Shown piece after piece: positions 1 to 8,013 of a DNA stretch of 32,424 nucleotides; within the stretch, counting starts at the first letter, position 1; each line of letters begins with the position of its first letter. The stretch is taken from the NCBI GenBank assembly GCA_022842465.1, contig JALHPN010000093.1, positions 1-32,424 of the forward strand. Reading direction: 5' to 3'. The stretch comes from Polyangiaceae bacterium (GTDB lineage: Bacteria; Myxococcota_A; Polyangia; Polyangiales; Polyangiaceae). The notes under the pieces are model-generated. The model did no database searches. It was not told the DNA's origin and saw nothing but the letters and a program-made list of their open reading frames with translations. The translations under genes were made by a program, and so were the position numbers.

Positions 1-77
1 TCGGCGCCCGCACGCGCCGAGAGGAGGCTCGCGAGCGACACGAACGACATGGCCGCGAGGAGGTGACGCGCGCTCAC
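1..77 (-). CDS. N-terminus of a secreted protein (partial, runs off the window)
   Basis: Only the first 25 codons are present. The GTG start at 77 overlaps the TGA stop of the homoserine kinase gene as GTGA, so the two are probably co-transcribed and translationally coupled. The visible peptide has a basic start (SARH), a hydrophobic core of Leu, Ala, Met, Phe and Val, and ends in an AxA-like stretch (SARAGA), as in a Sec signal peptide. The mature protein lies outside the window, so its function cannot be said. The reading frame is open to the window edge. Confidence 0.55.
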   Translation of the reverse strand, partial: MSARHLLAAMSFVSLASLLSARAGA

Positions 78-1033
78 AGCCCGAGCATCTCCGAGAAGCC
101 CGCGCTCCCGAGACGCTCGACGGCCTCGCGCCGCTGGACGAAGCGCTGCCACCGCTTGCCGACGCGGATCGCGTCGTCCGTGATGCGCGTCGTCGTGAAC
201 CGGTTCGCCGCGAAGATCGCCTCGTCGGCGAGGGCCCGACGCTCCTCTGGCTCGAGCTCGCGCAGAGAGCGGTAGCCGTCGAAGACCGCGCGCGCGACGT
301 CGGCCCGGAGCGTGTCGTCGAACGACCACGAGAGGACGGTCACGACGAGGTCGTAGACGAACGGACCGACGAAGGCACTCTCGAAGTCGAGGAGCGCCGA
401 GAGCTCGTCCCCGCGCTCCGCCGCCCAGAGGACATTGTCCCGGAAGAGATCGCCGTGGACGAGGCCGCTCGGCAGCGCCGGATCCCGGCGGGCGGCGTAG
501 TCGCGGAAGAACGCGCGGAGCGGCTCGGCGAGGGCCCTCGCCTCGGGCTCCGCCGCGCGCGCCACGCGATCGCAGCGGGCGGCGAGATCGAGGGGGCCGA
601 AGCGGCCCGCGCCGAGCGGGGACCCGGACGGGGCGCCCGCGCGATGAAGGCGAGCGAGCGCCGCCCCGACCGCTCGCGCGGCGGCGGGATCGACCGACCG
701 CTGGCAACGCATCCGACCCTCGATCCACGGGAAGAGCGCGGCAGGCTTGCCGGCGACGGCGCGAACGCGGACCCCGTCGCGCCCTGGCTCCGGCGCAGGC
801 GTCGGCACCCCCGCCGCCGCGAGATGGACGAGGAGCTCCGCCTCCGCGCGCGCCCCGTCCTCGCCCTGCTCCTCGTAGATGCGCAGGAACCAGGGTCGGC
901 CTCCCAGCCGAAGGGCGTAGCTCGTGTTCACCGTGCCGGCTTCGATGCCGCGCGCCGCCTCGAGGGGGCCGCACGCGTAGGCGGAAGCAAAGGCGCGGAG
1001 CTCGTCGTCGCTCGGGACAGTGAGGATGGCCAT
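74..1033 (-). CDS. thrB: Homoserine kinase, ThrB2 / aminoglycoside-phosphotransferase fold
   Basis: A 319-residue protein of the choline/aminoglycoside kinase fold, matching the length and layout of the non-GHMP homoserine kinases that phosphorylate homoserine in threonine synthesis. Visible features are the N-terminal GTVNTSY nucleotide loop (residues 33-39), the FLRIYE strand with the likely ATP-contacting Arg/Lys region, the catalytic HGDLFRDN (193-200, Asp195 and Asn200) and the metal-binding DFE (216-218). The C-terminal segment TTRITDDAIRVGKRW resembles the end of ThrB2. Other members of the fold act on other small alcohols, so the substrate is a family-level inference. A TATAGT box lies 17 nt before the ATG. 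The gene runs divergently from the Lys-rich gene and is coupled by GTGA to the next gene. Confidence 0.8.
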   Translation of the reverse strand: MAILTVPSDDELRAFASAYACGPLEAARGIEAGTVNTSYALRLGGRPWFLRIYEEQGEDGARAEAELLVHLAAAGVPTPAPEPGRDGVRVRAVAGKPAALFPWIEGRMRCQRSVDPAAARAVGAALARLHRAGAPSGSPLGAGRFGPLDLAARCDRVARAAEPEARALAEPLRAFFRDYAARRDPALPSGLVHGDLFRDNVLWAAERGDELSALLDFESAFVGPFVYDLVVTVLSWSFDDTLRADVARAVFDGYRSLRELEPEERRALADEAIFAANRFTTTRITDDAIRVGKRWQRFVQRREAVERLGSAGFSEMLGL

Positions 1034-1050
1034 GGCAGCGGAGCGGCCGC

Positions 1051-1056
1051 ACTATA
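1051..1056 (-). promoter_or_regulatory. Candidate -10 box for thrB
   Basis: TATAGT on the minus strand, the best -10 match in the 108-bp divergent gap. It lies 17 nt before the homoserine kinase ATG, implying a leader of roughly 10 nt without a Shine-Dalgarno sequence. No convincing -35 is seen. Confidence 0.4.
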
Positions 1057-1141
1057 GCCAAGGCTTGCCACAACTTTGTGGACTTCCCGCGCGCCGAGAT
1101 GGTATGCGGCACCACGTAGCTTCGAGAGGCGCGAATCCAGA

Positions 1142-1789
1142 ATGGCCACTTCCAAGAAGCCCGCCAAGGGCAAAGCAGCGGAGCCCAAGGGCTCGGCGAA
1201 GAACGGCGCCAAGGCGTCGGCAGGGAAGGCCGACAAGGCCGGGGATTCGCCGAAGCGCAAGCTCGGTCTGCGAGGGGCTGCCCCCTGGGCAGCCCGTCAC
1301 GCGGCGAAGCATGCTGCCGAGGCGCGTGCCCGGGCGGCCGAGCCCCCGCTCCCCGGCAGCGCACGTGCGACGATCCGCACGCCGGAGAAGGCCGAGGACA
1401 TCAAGGCCCGCATCGGGGAGCTCCACAACTCCCTCCAGCAGATCAAGGCGCTCCGGAAGAACCTCAACAAGGGCTTCTTCGACGTGGGCGTGGTCCTGAA
1501 GGAGATCCAGGCGCGCCGCCTCTTCGAGGCGAAGGGCTTCGGGACCTTCGAGGCCTTCCTCGAGCGCGAGATGGCGGAGATCGGCAAGACGACGGCCCTC
1601 CGGCTCGTCCGCATCGCCAGCCTCTTCCAGAAGGAAGCCGCGCTCGAGATGGGCATGGACCGCATCTTCATGGTGCTCGTGTCCATCGAAGCGGGCGACG
1701 GGATGGCCCCCGACGCGCGGCCCAGCGGGAAGATTCCGCCCCCGCCGTTGTCGTCCTCCGTCTTGCCGCTCAAGCCTCCCGGGCGCTGA
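1142..1789 (+). CDS. Unknown protein with Lys/Ala-rich histone-H1-like N-terminus
   Basis: A 215-residue protein from the ATG at 1142; an ATG 66 bases earlier is in frame but adds Trp/Arg-rich sequence unlike a real N-terminus. Residues 1-75 are rich in Lys, Ala, Ser and Gly with repeated AKG/AKA steps, like histone-H1-type or nucleoid-binding tails. Residues 85-182 are helical and include KNLNKGFFDVGVVLKEIQAR and FGTFEAFLEREM, a pattern also seen in phage, plasmid and ParB-like proteins in which a growth-region helix is followed by a TFEAY-type motif. The C-terminus is Pro/Ser-rich. I infer DNA association, but no enzymatic function can be assigned. It converges on the receiver-histidine kinase gene, and a strong inverted repeat spans both stop codons. 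Confidence 0.75.
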   Translation: MATSKKPAKGKAAEPKGSAKNGAKASAGKADKAGDSPKRKLGLRGAAPWAARHAAKHAAEARARAAEPPLPGSARATIRTPEKAEDIKARIGELHNSLQQIKALRKNLNKGFFDVGVVLKEIQARRLFEAKGFGTFEAFLEREMAEIGKTTALRLVRIASLFQKEAALEMGMDRIFMVLVSIEAGDGMAPDARPSGKIPPPPLSSSVLPLKPPGR

Positions 1790-1838
1790 GCCGGGGGTCC
1801 GGGCGACGAGCCTCCGCTCCCCGGCGGGCTCAGCGCCC
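1781..1838. terminator. Bidirectional terminator-like inverted repeat
   Basis: A perfect 12-bp inverted repeat: GGGCGCTGAGCC at 1781-1792 pairs with GGCTCAGCGCCC at 1827-1838. An inner GGGG/CCCC pairing (1793-1796 with 1819-1822) sits inside the loop. The arms contain the stop codons of both convergent genes (TGA 1787-1789; TCA 1830-1832). There is no T-tract on either side, so intrinsic termination is not certain, but position and symmetry suit a shared transcript end or 3' stabiliser. Confidence 0.5.
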
Positions 1839-3337
1839 CGTGGGAATCGACACCGTGATCCGCGCGCCCTGACCGCGGTCGCTCGTCATCCAGACATCGC
1901 CCGCGTGTTGGTCGACGATCTTGCGGACGATGGACAGGCCGAGGCCGGTGCCGGCCTCCTTGGTCGTGAAGAACGGGTCGAAGATGGAGGCGAGGACCTC
2001 GGGCTCGATGCCCGGCCCCGTGTCCTCGACGGAGAGGACGACGCGGTCGGCCTCGGCGCGGACGCGGGCCGTGAGCACACCGCCGTGCTTCATCGCCTCG
2101 AGCGCGTTGACGACGATGTTGATCGTCACCTGCTTCAGCTTCTCGCGGTCGCCGATCGCGATGCATCCGTCCGCGGGCAGGTCGCGCACGATGCGGATCC
2201 CCCTCCCCCTCGCGCTCTCCTCTTCGAGGTCGAGCACCTCGTCGACGAGCCGAGGCACGTGCACGGGCTCGCGGGCGATGCCGCGCGGGCGCGCGAGCTC
2301 GAGGAACTCGGTGAGGAGGCGGTTGAGCCGCCCGATCTCGTCGCCCACGATGCGCGTGCGGTCCTTCAGCCCTTCGCGCGTGGCGTCGTCGGCCTCGAGA
2401 CGATCGAGGCCGCGGACGAGCAGGTGGAGCTGGAGCACGGCCGCGTTGAGGGGGTTTCGGATCTCGTGCGCGAGGTTCATCGCGAGCTCTCCCATCGCGG
2501 AGAGGGCCTCGGCGTCGGCGGCGCGACGCTCGAGCGCGCGACGCTCCGTGACGTCGATCCCGATCCCGTAGACGAGCGCCCGCGACTCCGGGGAGCGCGA
2601 GAGGTGCCATCGCACGCGCCGCCGCGGCTGCGCGGGCGTGTCCATGTCGACGAAGCCCGTCTCCACCTCCATCGCCCGGCCCTGGCCGCGGCCGTCGCGC
2701 GTCTCCGCGAGAGCCGCCCGCAGGCCGCTCCGATCCTCCTTCGGGATCCAGGCGTCGAAGAACGGCCGACCGAGCGCTTGATCGGAGGACGTCCCCACCA
2801 TCGTCGCGGCCTTGCGGTTCATGAGGGAGACGTGATCGTCGTTGTCGAGCGCGATGACGAGCACGTCGGTCACCTCGACGAGGTCTCTGTACCGCCGCTC
2901 GAGCTCCTCCCGCTCTCGCTTGAGCTGCGCCTTGCCGAGCGCCTGCTCGATGGTGGCGATGAGCTCCTCGGGACGGAACGACTTGAGCACGAAGGCGAAG
3001 GCGCCCGATCGGAGGGCTCCGATCGCCGCGTCCACGCTCGCGAACCCGGTGAGCAGGACCACCTCCGTCAACGGCGACAGCGCCTTCAAGGGCTGGATGA
3101 GATCGACGCCGCTCGCGTCGGGCAGCTTCACATCCATGATCGCGACGTCGAACCCGTGCGGAGCGAGCGCGAGGGCCGCGTCGCCGGTCGTCGCGGTCTC
3201 GATCGAGATCCCGGGGATGCCCGACGCGAGGACCGACCGCAACGTGTCGACGAGCTCTGCGTTGTCGTCGACGATGAGGATGCGGCCGCTCCCCTTGTGA
3301 GCCGGCAGGGACGGCAGCGAGCTCGGATGGGCGACCG

Positions 3338-3341
<4 letters not shown>
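1830..3341 (-). CDS. Hybrid receiver-PAS-histidine kinase
   Basis: A 503-residue signalling kinase with the receiver at the N-terminus. Residues 20-135 form a CheY-like domain with acidic pocket DD (25-26), phospho-acceptor Asp70 and Lys120; the Lys is followed by Ser instead of the usual Pro. A coiled linker (136-155) leads to a PAS domain (156-265). The kinase core has the H-box AHEIRNP with His292, N-box Asn412, G1 DTGPGI (440-445), F-box FDPFFTT and G2 GTGLGLS (464-470). No membrane segment is seen, so it is cytoplasmic and probably works inside a multi-protein phosphorelay. The GTG start at 3341 overlaps the gatB stop as GTGA, so the kinase appears coupled to the gatB message. The signal and partner are unknown. 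Confidence 0.9.
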
Positions 3342-4786
<1,445 letters not shown>

Positions 4787-4793
4787 GGGGCGC

Positions 4794-4799
4794 AGTCTA
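4794..4799 (-). promoter_or_regulatory. Leaderless-type -10 box for gatB
   Basis: TAGACT on the minus strand, ending 7 nt before the gatB ATG (4786), so transcription would begin at or next to the A of the start codon. No Shine-Dalgarno lies between. It follows the same pattern as several other first genes in the window. Confidence 0.5.
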
Positions 4800-4855
4800 C
4801 CGCGAAATCCCCTGCGAACTTCGCCGCGAACTTTTCCATCGCCGAGGTGCCGGAC

Positions 4856-4861
4856 TAGGGT
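4856..4861 (+). promoter_or_regulatory. Candidate -10 box for the FtsB-like gene
   Basis: TAGGGT, 5 nt before an in-frame TTG (4867) and 14 nt before the ATG (4876). Either a leaderless TTG start or a leader of about 8 nt is possible. It lies in the 89-bp gap divergent from gatB. Confidence 0.35.
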
Positions 4862-4875
4862 GCGTCTTGGGTCTG

Positions 4876-5166
4876 ATGGCATCCGAGTCCCTTCTCCGCG
4901 GCCTCCCGATCGCCGTCCTCACGGTGTCCTTGATCGCCGTCCCCGTCCTCGTCCTCGAGCCGCAAGGGCTCCCTCGGATGCGGGCGCTCGAGAAGGAGCT
5001 CGCGGCGGTCCAGAGCGAGAACACAGAGCTCAAGCGTGACGTCGGGAAGCTCCGGGCCGACGTGAAGGAGCTCCGCGAGAGCCCGGCCGCCGTGGAGCGG
5101 ATCGCGCGCGAGCAGCTCGGCCTCGTGCGCAAGAACGAAGTCGTCTTCCAGTTCGAGCGCAGGTAG
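4876..5166 (+). CDS. FtsB/DivIC-like septum formation initiator
   Basis: A 96-residue single-pass membrane protein of the FtsB/DivIC type, a component of the divisome that links FtsQ and FtsL and acts at the cytoplasmic membrane. There is one N-terminal transmembrane helix (about residues 8-27, LPIAVLTVSLIAVPVLVLEP). A Leu/Glu/Lys-rich coiled coil follows (36-70, heptad-like LEKELAAVQSENTELKRDVGKL), then the family's C-terminal pattern AVERIAREQLGLVRKNEVVFQF. The length is typical. A TTG three codons upstream is an alternative start. Its TAG stop lies within the TAGATT box that precedes the next gene, 9 bases downstream. Confidence 0.85.
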   Translation: MASESLLRGLPIAVLTVSLIAVPVLVLEPQGLPRMRALEKELAAVQSENTELKRDVGKLRADVKELRESPAAVERIAREQLGLVRKNEVVFQFERR

Positions 5167-5169
5167 ATT
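5164..5169 (+). promoter_or_regulatory. Leaderless-type -10 box overlapping the FtsB stop codon
   Basis: TAGATT ending 6 nt before the GTG at 5176. The TAG is also the stop of the FtsB-like gene, so the match is partly forced and weaker evidence than at other sites. Confidence 0.3.
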
Positions 5170-5175
5170 TCGAGC

Positions 5176-6507
5176 GTGACCGACGAGCTCACGAAGGCGC
5201 TCCTCGACGAGGACGTCGCCTCCGCCCGCGGCGTCGCCGAGGCGTTGCACGTGGCGGTGAGCCAGGGCGTCCCGCTCGTTCGGGCCCTCCTCGAGACGGG
5301 GGCGGTCGGGCAGGAGGCCCTCTCCCGCGTGCTCGCGATCGCAGACGCGCCGGTCGTTTCGCGCGTCGTCCCGGCGCGCGAACTCGTTTCGCTCCTCCCG
5401 CCCGGCCTCTGCGCGCGCCTCCACGTCGTACCGGTGCGTCGTGACGGGATGACCGGCACCGTCGACGTCGCGATGGCCGACGTGACGGACGCGCACGCCG
5501 CCTCGGAGATCGCCTTCCACCTCGGCACGACGGTGCGCCCCGTGCGCGCGTCGCTCGCCGCCATGACGGAGGGCCTCCGCCTCCTCTCCGGCGCGGCCCC
5601 GCCGCCGGCCTCGACGGACTTTCCGCCGATGACGCCGCGTTCGCTCCAGCGCGCCCTCCTCGTGGTGACGGAGGACGACGACGACCGCCCCGTCGCTGCG
5701 TCAGGCCGTCGCTCGCGCGACACCCCGCCCTGGGGGACGCAGATCCCCAAGGACGTGAAGGGCTCGGATGCTCCGAAGAGCGGCGTCGGCTCCGAGATCC
5801 CGATCCCGCTCACGCGCCGAACCTTCAGCGCCGTGAGCGGCGGCACGCAGCGACCTCCGCCCCTCGTCGATCCCGCCACGGCGGCCCTCGGCGAGGGCTA
5901 CGACCTCGACGTCGACGCCCTCCGGCCCGTCGTCGAGGTCGACGAGCGCGCGCGTGAGGACATCCCCCTCGCGCCGCGGGTCCCGCCCTTCGCCGACGCG
6001 CCGCCTTCGACGGAGCGGAACGCGGACCGCCTGTCGACGGTCGCCATGGCCCTCCCCGACGCCCTCGCGGAGGTCCGAGAGGCGTCGACGCGGGACGAGA
6101 TCCTCGAGCGCCTCCTCACGAGCGCGGAGCACGTCGCCGACAAGGTCGCGCTCTTCGTCGTGCGACGCGGCGGATACCTCGGCTGGTCCTGCAGCGCCGC
6201 GTTCGCGCCGCGCGACGTGTTCCAGGAGGTGCTCCTGCCGCTCGACGCCGACAACGTGTTCGATCGCTCGGTCCACGACGGACCGACGCTCGGTCCGGTG
6301 CCGCGTGACGAGGCGCACGCCGCGCTGTGGGCCGCCATGAAGGACGCGAGCCCAGACGTCGCGATCGTCCCCGTCCGAGTGAAGGACAAGGCGATCGTCA
6401 TCCTCCTCGCCGATTCGCTCGTCGACACGATGCTGGCCACACGTCATCTCGAGGAGCTCGCCGCCGTCGCCGGAGAAGCGTTCGCGCGTCTGCTCCGCGA
6501 TCGCTGA
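5176..6507 (+). CDS. T2SSE_N (MshEN)-like plus GAF-like regulatory protein
   Basis: A 443-residue cytoplasmic protein. Residues 5-135 resemble the N-terminal domain of GspE/PilB ATPases (T2SSE_N/MshEN): helices with GVPLVRALLETGAVGQEAL, a central pro-Val strand region, then VDVAMADVTDAHAASEI and VRPVRASLAAM. In MshEN proteins this domain binds c-di-GMP, but the binding repeats are not clear here. No Walker motifs follow, so this is not a secretion ATPase. Residues 140-290 are a low-complexity Pro/Arg/Asp linker. Residues 290-440 look like a GAF-type domain (LAEVREASTRDEILERLL, VALFVVRRGGYLGWSCSA, VPVRVKDKAIVILLADS). I infer a sensory or scaffold role, possibly tied to motility or secretion. 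The gene converges on the Usp gene with 12 bp between stops. Confidence 0.75.
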   Translation: MTDELTKALLDEDVASARGVAEALHVAVSQGVPLVRALLETGAVGQEALSRVLAIADAPVVSRVVPARELVSLLPPGLCARLHVVPVRRDGMTGTVDVAMADVTDAHAASEIAFHLGTTVRPVRASLAAMTEGLRLLSGAAPPPASTDFPPMTPRSLQRALLVVTEDDDDRPVAASGRRSRDTPPWGTQIPKDVKGSDAPKSGVGSEIPIPLTRRTFSAVSGGTQRPPPLVDPATAALGEGYDLDVDALRPVVEVDERAREDIPLAPRVPPFADAPPSTERNADRLSTVAMALPDALAEVREASTRDEILERLLTSAEHVADKVALFVVRRGGYLGWSCSAAFAPRDVFQEVLLPLDADNVFDRSVHDGPTLGPVPRDEAHAALWAAMKDASPDVAIVPVRVKDKAIVILLADSLVDTMLATRHLEELAAVAGEAFARLLRDR

Positions 6508-6519
6508 AGGCGCCGCCCC

Positions 6520-6963
6520 TCAGGCGACGAGTCGCTCGGGCGCGCGGACGACGAGGACGGGACGGTCCGCGTGGTCGACGACCTTCGCCGCGACCGTCCC
6601 GACGAGCCGCTCGATCGCGCCGTAGCCGTGCGCGCCGATCACGATCATGTCGACGTCCTCGCTCCGCGCGACGTCCTCGATCACGCGCCAGGCGGGTCCT
6701 GCGTCGGCACGGATCGACTCGACGACCGACATCGCGTTCGCGCTGCGCGCGAGCTCCTCGAGGTCGACCAGCGCGCGCTCGGCGAGCACGCGTTCGACCT
6801 CGTCGGGGTCGGACGCGTACGCCTCCAGCGGCAGCTCGCCCGAGATCGACGTCGCGCGGAGGAGGACGAGGCGAGCCCCCGTCCGAGAGGCGAGCGACGC
6901 GGCCGCGGCGAGGACGCCCCGCGCCCGCGCCGAGCCGTCGAGGGCGACGAGGAGCTTCCTCAT
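6520..6963 (-). CDS. Universal stress protein (UspA family), Usp1
   Basis: A 147-residue single-domain Usp with the N-terminal nucleotide-contacting LLVALDGS and the C-terminal phosphate loop GAHGYGAIERLVGT, then VVDHADRPVLVVR. The loop fits the G-x2-G-xn-G(S/T) motif of ATP-binding Usps but with eight residues before the last Gly instead of nine, as in the Usp at 17602. Such proteins bind ATP and support survival in stasis, stress or low oxygen. The ATG at 6963 overlaps the preceding CBS gene's stop as ATGA, so it is the last gene of the CBS-CBS-Usp operon. Its sequence is closest to the third Usp of the window. Confidence 0.92.
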   Translation of the reverse strand: MRKLLVALDGSARARGVLAAAASLASRTGARLVLLRATSISGELPLEAYASDPDEVERVLAERALVDLEELARSANAMSVVESIRADAGPAWRVIEDVARSEDVDMIVIGAHGYGAIERLVGTVAAKVVDHADRPVLVVRAPERLVA

Positions 6964-7358
6964 CGGGACCTCGGGGGACGGACGCCGGCGAGCACCCGCA
7001 GCGCGTCGGTCGTCGTGAAGATGCCGATGACGCGGTCCCGCTCCATCACGACCGCGCACCCGTAGCGATGCTCGGCCATCTCGCTCGCCACCCGCTCGAC
7101 GGGCGTTCCCGGGGCGACGGCGTAGCACTCCTGCGTCATCGCATCGTCGATGCGGTCCTTCTCGAGGTCTGCGCGACCGAGGGTCTCGAGGAAGTAGAGG
7201 TCGCGCTGGCTGAGGATGCCGACGAGCTCGCCGTGCTCGAGGACGGGTAGGTGCCGGCACGCGTTGTCGCGCATCATCTTGTGCGCGACCTCGAGGCTCT
7301 GGTGTCGTCCAATCGTGACCGGCTGCTCGGTCATGACGTCCTCGACCGTGAGCTTCAT
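6960..7358 (-). CDS. Tandem CBS-domain protein (second of pair)
   Basis: A 132-residue protein made of two CBS motifs (about residues 5-60 and 68-122), forming one Bateman module that would bind an adenosyl ligand. Typical CBS signatures are visible: VEDVMTEQPVTI, RHLPVLEHGELVGILSQRDL, then DDAMTQECYAV, and YGCAVVMERDRVIGIFTTTDALRVL. It parallels the adjacent CBS protein closely and probably arose by duplication. Both ends overlap neighbours as ATGA, indicating translational coupling. Stand-alone CBS pairs of this size include hypoxia-response proteins such as Hrp1 of mycobacteria. No enzymatic domain is present. Confidence 0.92.
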   Translation of the reverse strand: MKLTVEDVMTEQPVTIGRHQSLEVAHKMMRDNACRHLPVLEHGELVGILSQRDLYFLETLGRADLEKDRIDDAMTQECYAVAPGTPVERVASEMAEHRYGCAVVMERDRVIGIFTTTDALRVLAGVRPPRSR

Positions 7359-7792
7359 CCGACCCTCCGCGCCGGGGCAGGATCGGGGACCATCTCGGTC
7401 TCGACCGCGCGGTCGCGCGCGGCGATGCGGAGCGCATCGATGGCAGTGAACACCCCCACCACGTTGCCGCGGTCCACGACGATGGCAGCCCCGTAGCGGT
7501 GGGCGGCCATCTGGCCGGCGACCTCGACCACCGGCGTCTCGGGCAAGGTGACGTACGGGTCCGTCGTCATGACCTCGCCTACGGGGAGGGCGAAGACGTC
7601 GCCGAGCTTCTCCGCGACCGCGAGCTCTCGGTCCGAGAGGATGCCGACGAGATCGTGGCCGTCGAGCACCGGCAGGTGCCGGATGCCATACCGACTCATC
7701 GCCTCGCGAGCGCTCGCGAGCGTGGCGTCCCGCTGGATCGTCTGCGGGCTCGGCGTCATGTACCGGTAGATCTGCGCACCGTCCCTGATCAT
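7355..7792 (-). CDS. Tandem CBS-domain protein (first of operon)
   Basis: A 145-residue protein with two CBS motifs (about residues 8-62 and 71-124): RYMTPSPQTI, IRHLPVLDGHDLVGILSDREL, VGEVMTTDPYVTL and YGAAIVVDRGNVVGVFTAIDALRI. The start is the ATG at 7792 because the protein begins just before the first CBS motif and a GGGGAGAG Shine-Dalgarno-like stretch precedes it; further upstream the frame is Arg-rich without family similarity. It heads a three-gene operon with a second CBS protein and a Usp. A sigma-54-like element lies about 57 bp upstream. A regulatory, ligand-binding role is expected. Confidence 0.92.
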   Translation of the reverse strand: MIRDGAQIYRYMTPSPQTIQRDATLASAREAMSRYGIRHLPVLDGHDLVGILSDRELAVAEKLGDVFALPVGEVMTTDPYVTLPETPVVEVAGQMAAHRYGAAIVVDRGNVVGVFTAIDALRIAARDRAVETEMVPDPAPARRVG

Positions 7793-7848
7793 GGCGGCTC
7801 TCTCCCCGCGTCGCCGACGCATCGCGCGTCGAGCACGACCGCTGACCA

Positions 7849-7864
7849 TGCGAGAGACATGCCG
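7849..7864 (-). promoter_or_regulatory. Candidate sigma-54 promoter of the CBS-CBS-Usp operon
   Basis: Minus-strand CGGCATGTCTCTCGCA compared with TGGCAYG-N4-TTGCW. The invariant GG and GC are present at the correct spacing, with two mismatches elsewhere. The predicted start is about 7838, giving a 46-nt leader with GGGGAGAG before the ATG. In DNA this GC-rich a match of this quality is suggestive only. Confidence 0.35.
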
Positions 7865-8013
7865 GCGCGCAGCGGCGCGGGGGCACACGACCCTCCCGCT
7901 CGAGCTCGCGCACGTCCTGCGCTCGACCGCAGGGCGTGCCGGGCGACGGCCACGAGACCCCGCCGGCCCCCGGGAGAAGCGCGCGCGGCACGCGGCGTGC
8001 TCCACGCCCCGTC

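Noticed and set aside
6490..6540. A possible hairpin at the convergent ends of the T2SSE_N/GAF and Usp1 genes
   Set aside because: Pairing is imperfect and barely exceeds the forced TGA/TCA match.
7936..8013. An upstream GTG extension of the APH/AAA kinase
   Set aside because: The added 26 residues are Pro/Arg-rich and unlike the family N-terminus, which starts about ten residues before the DAYP motif; neither start has a clear ribosome site, so this is a judgement.
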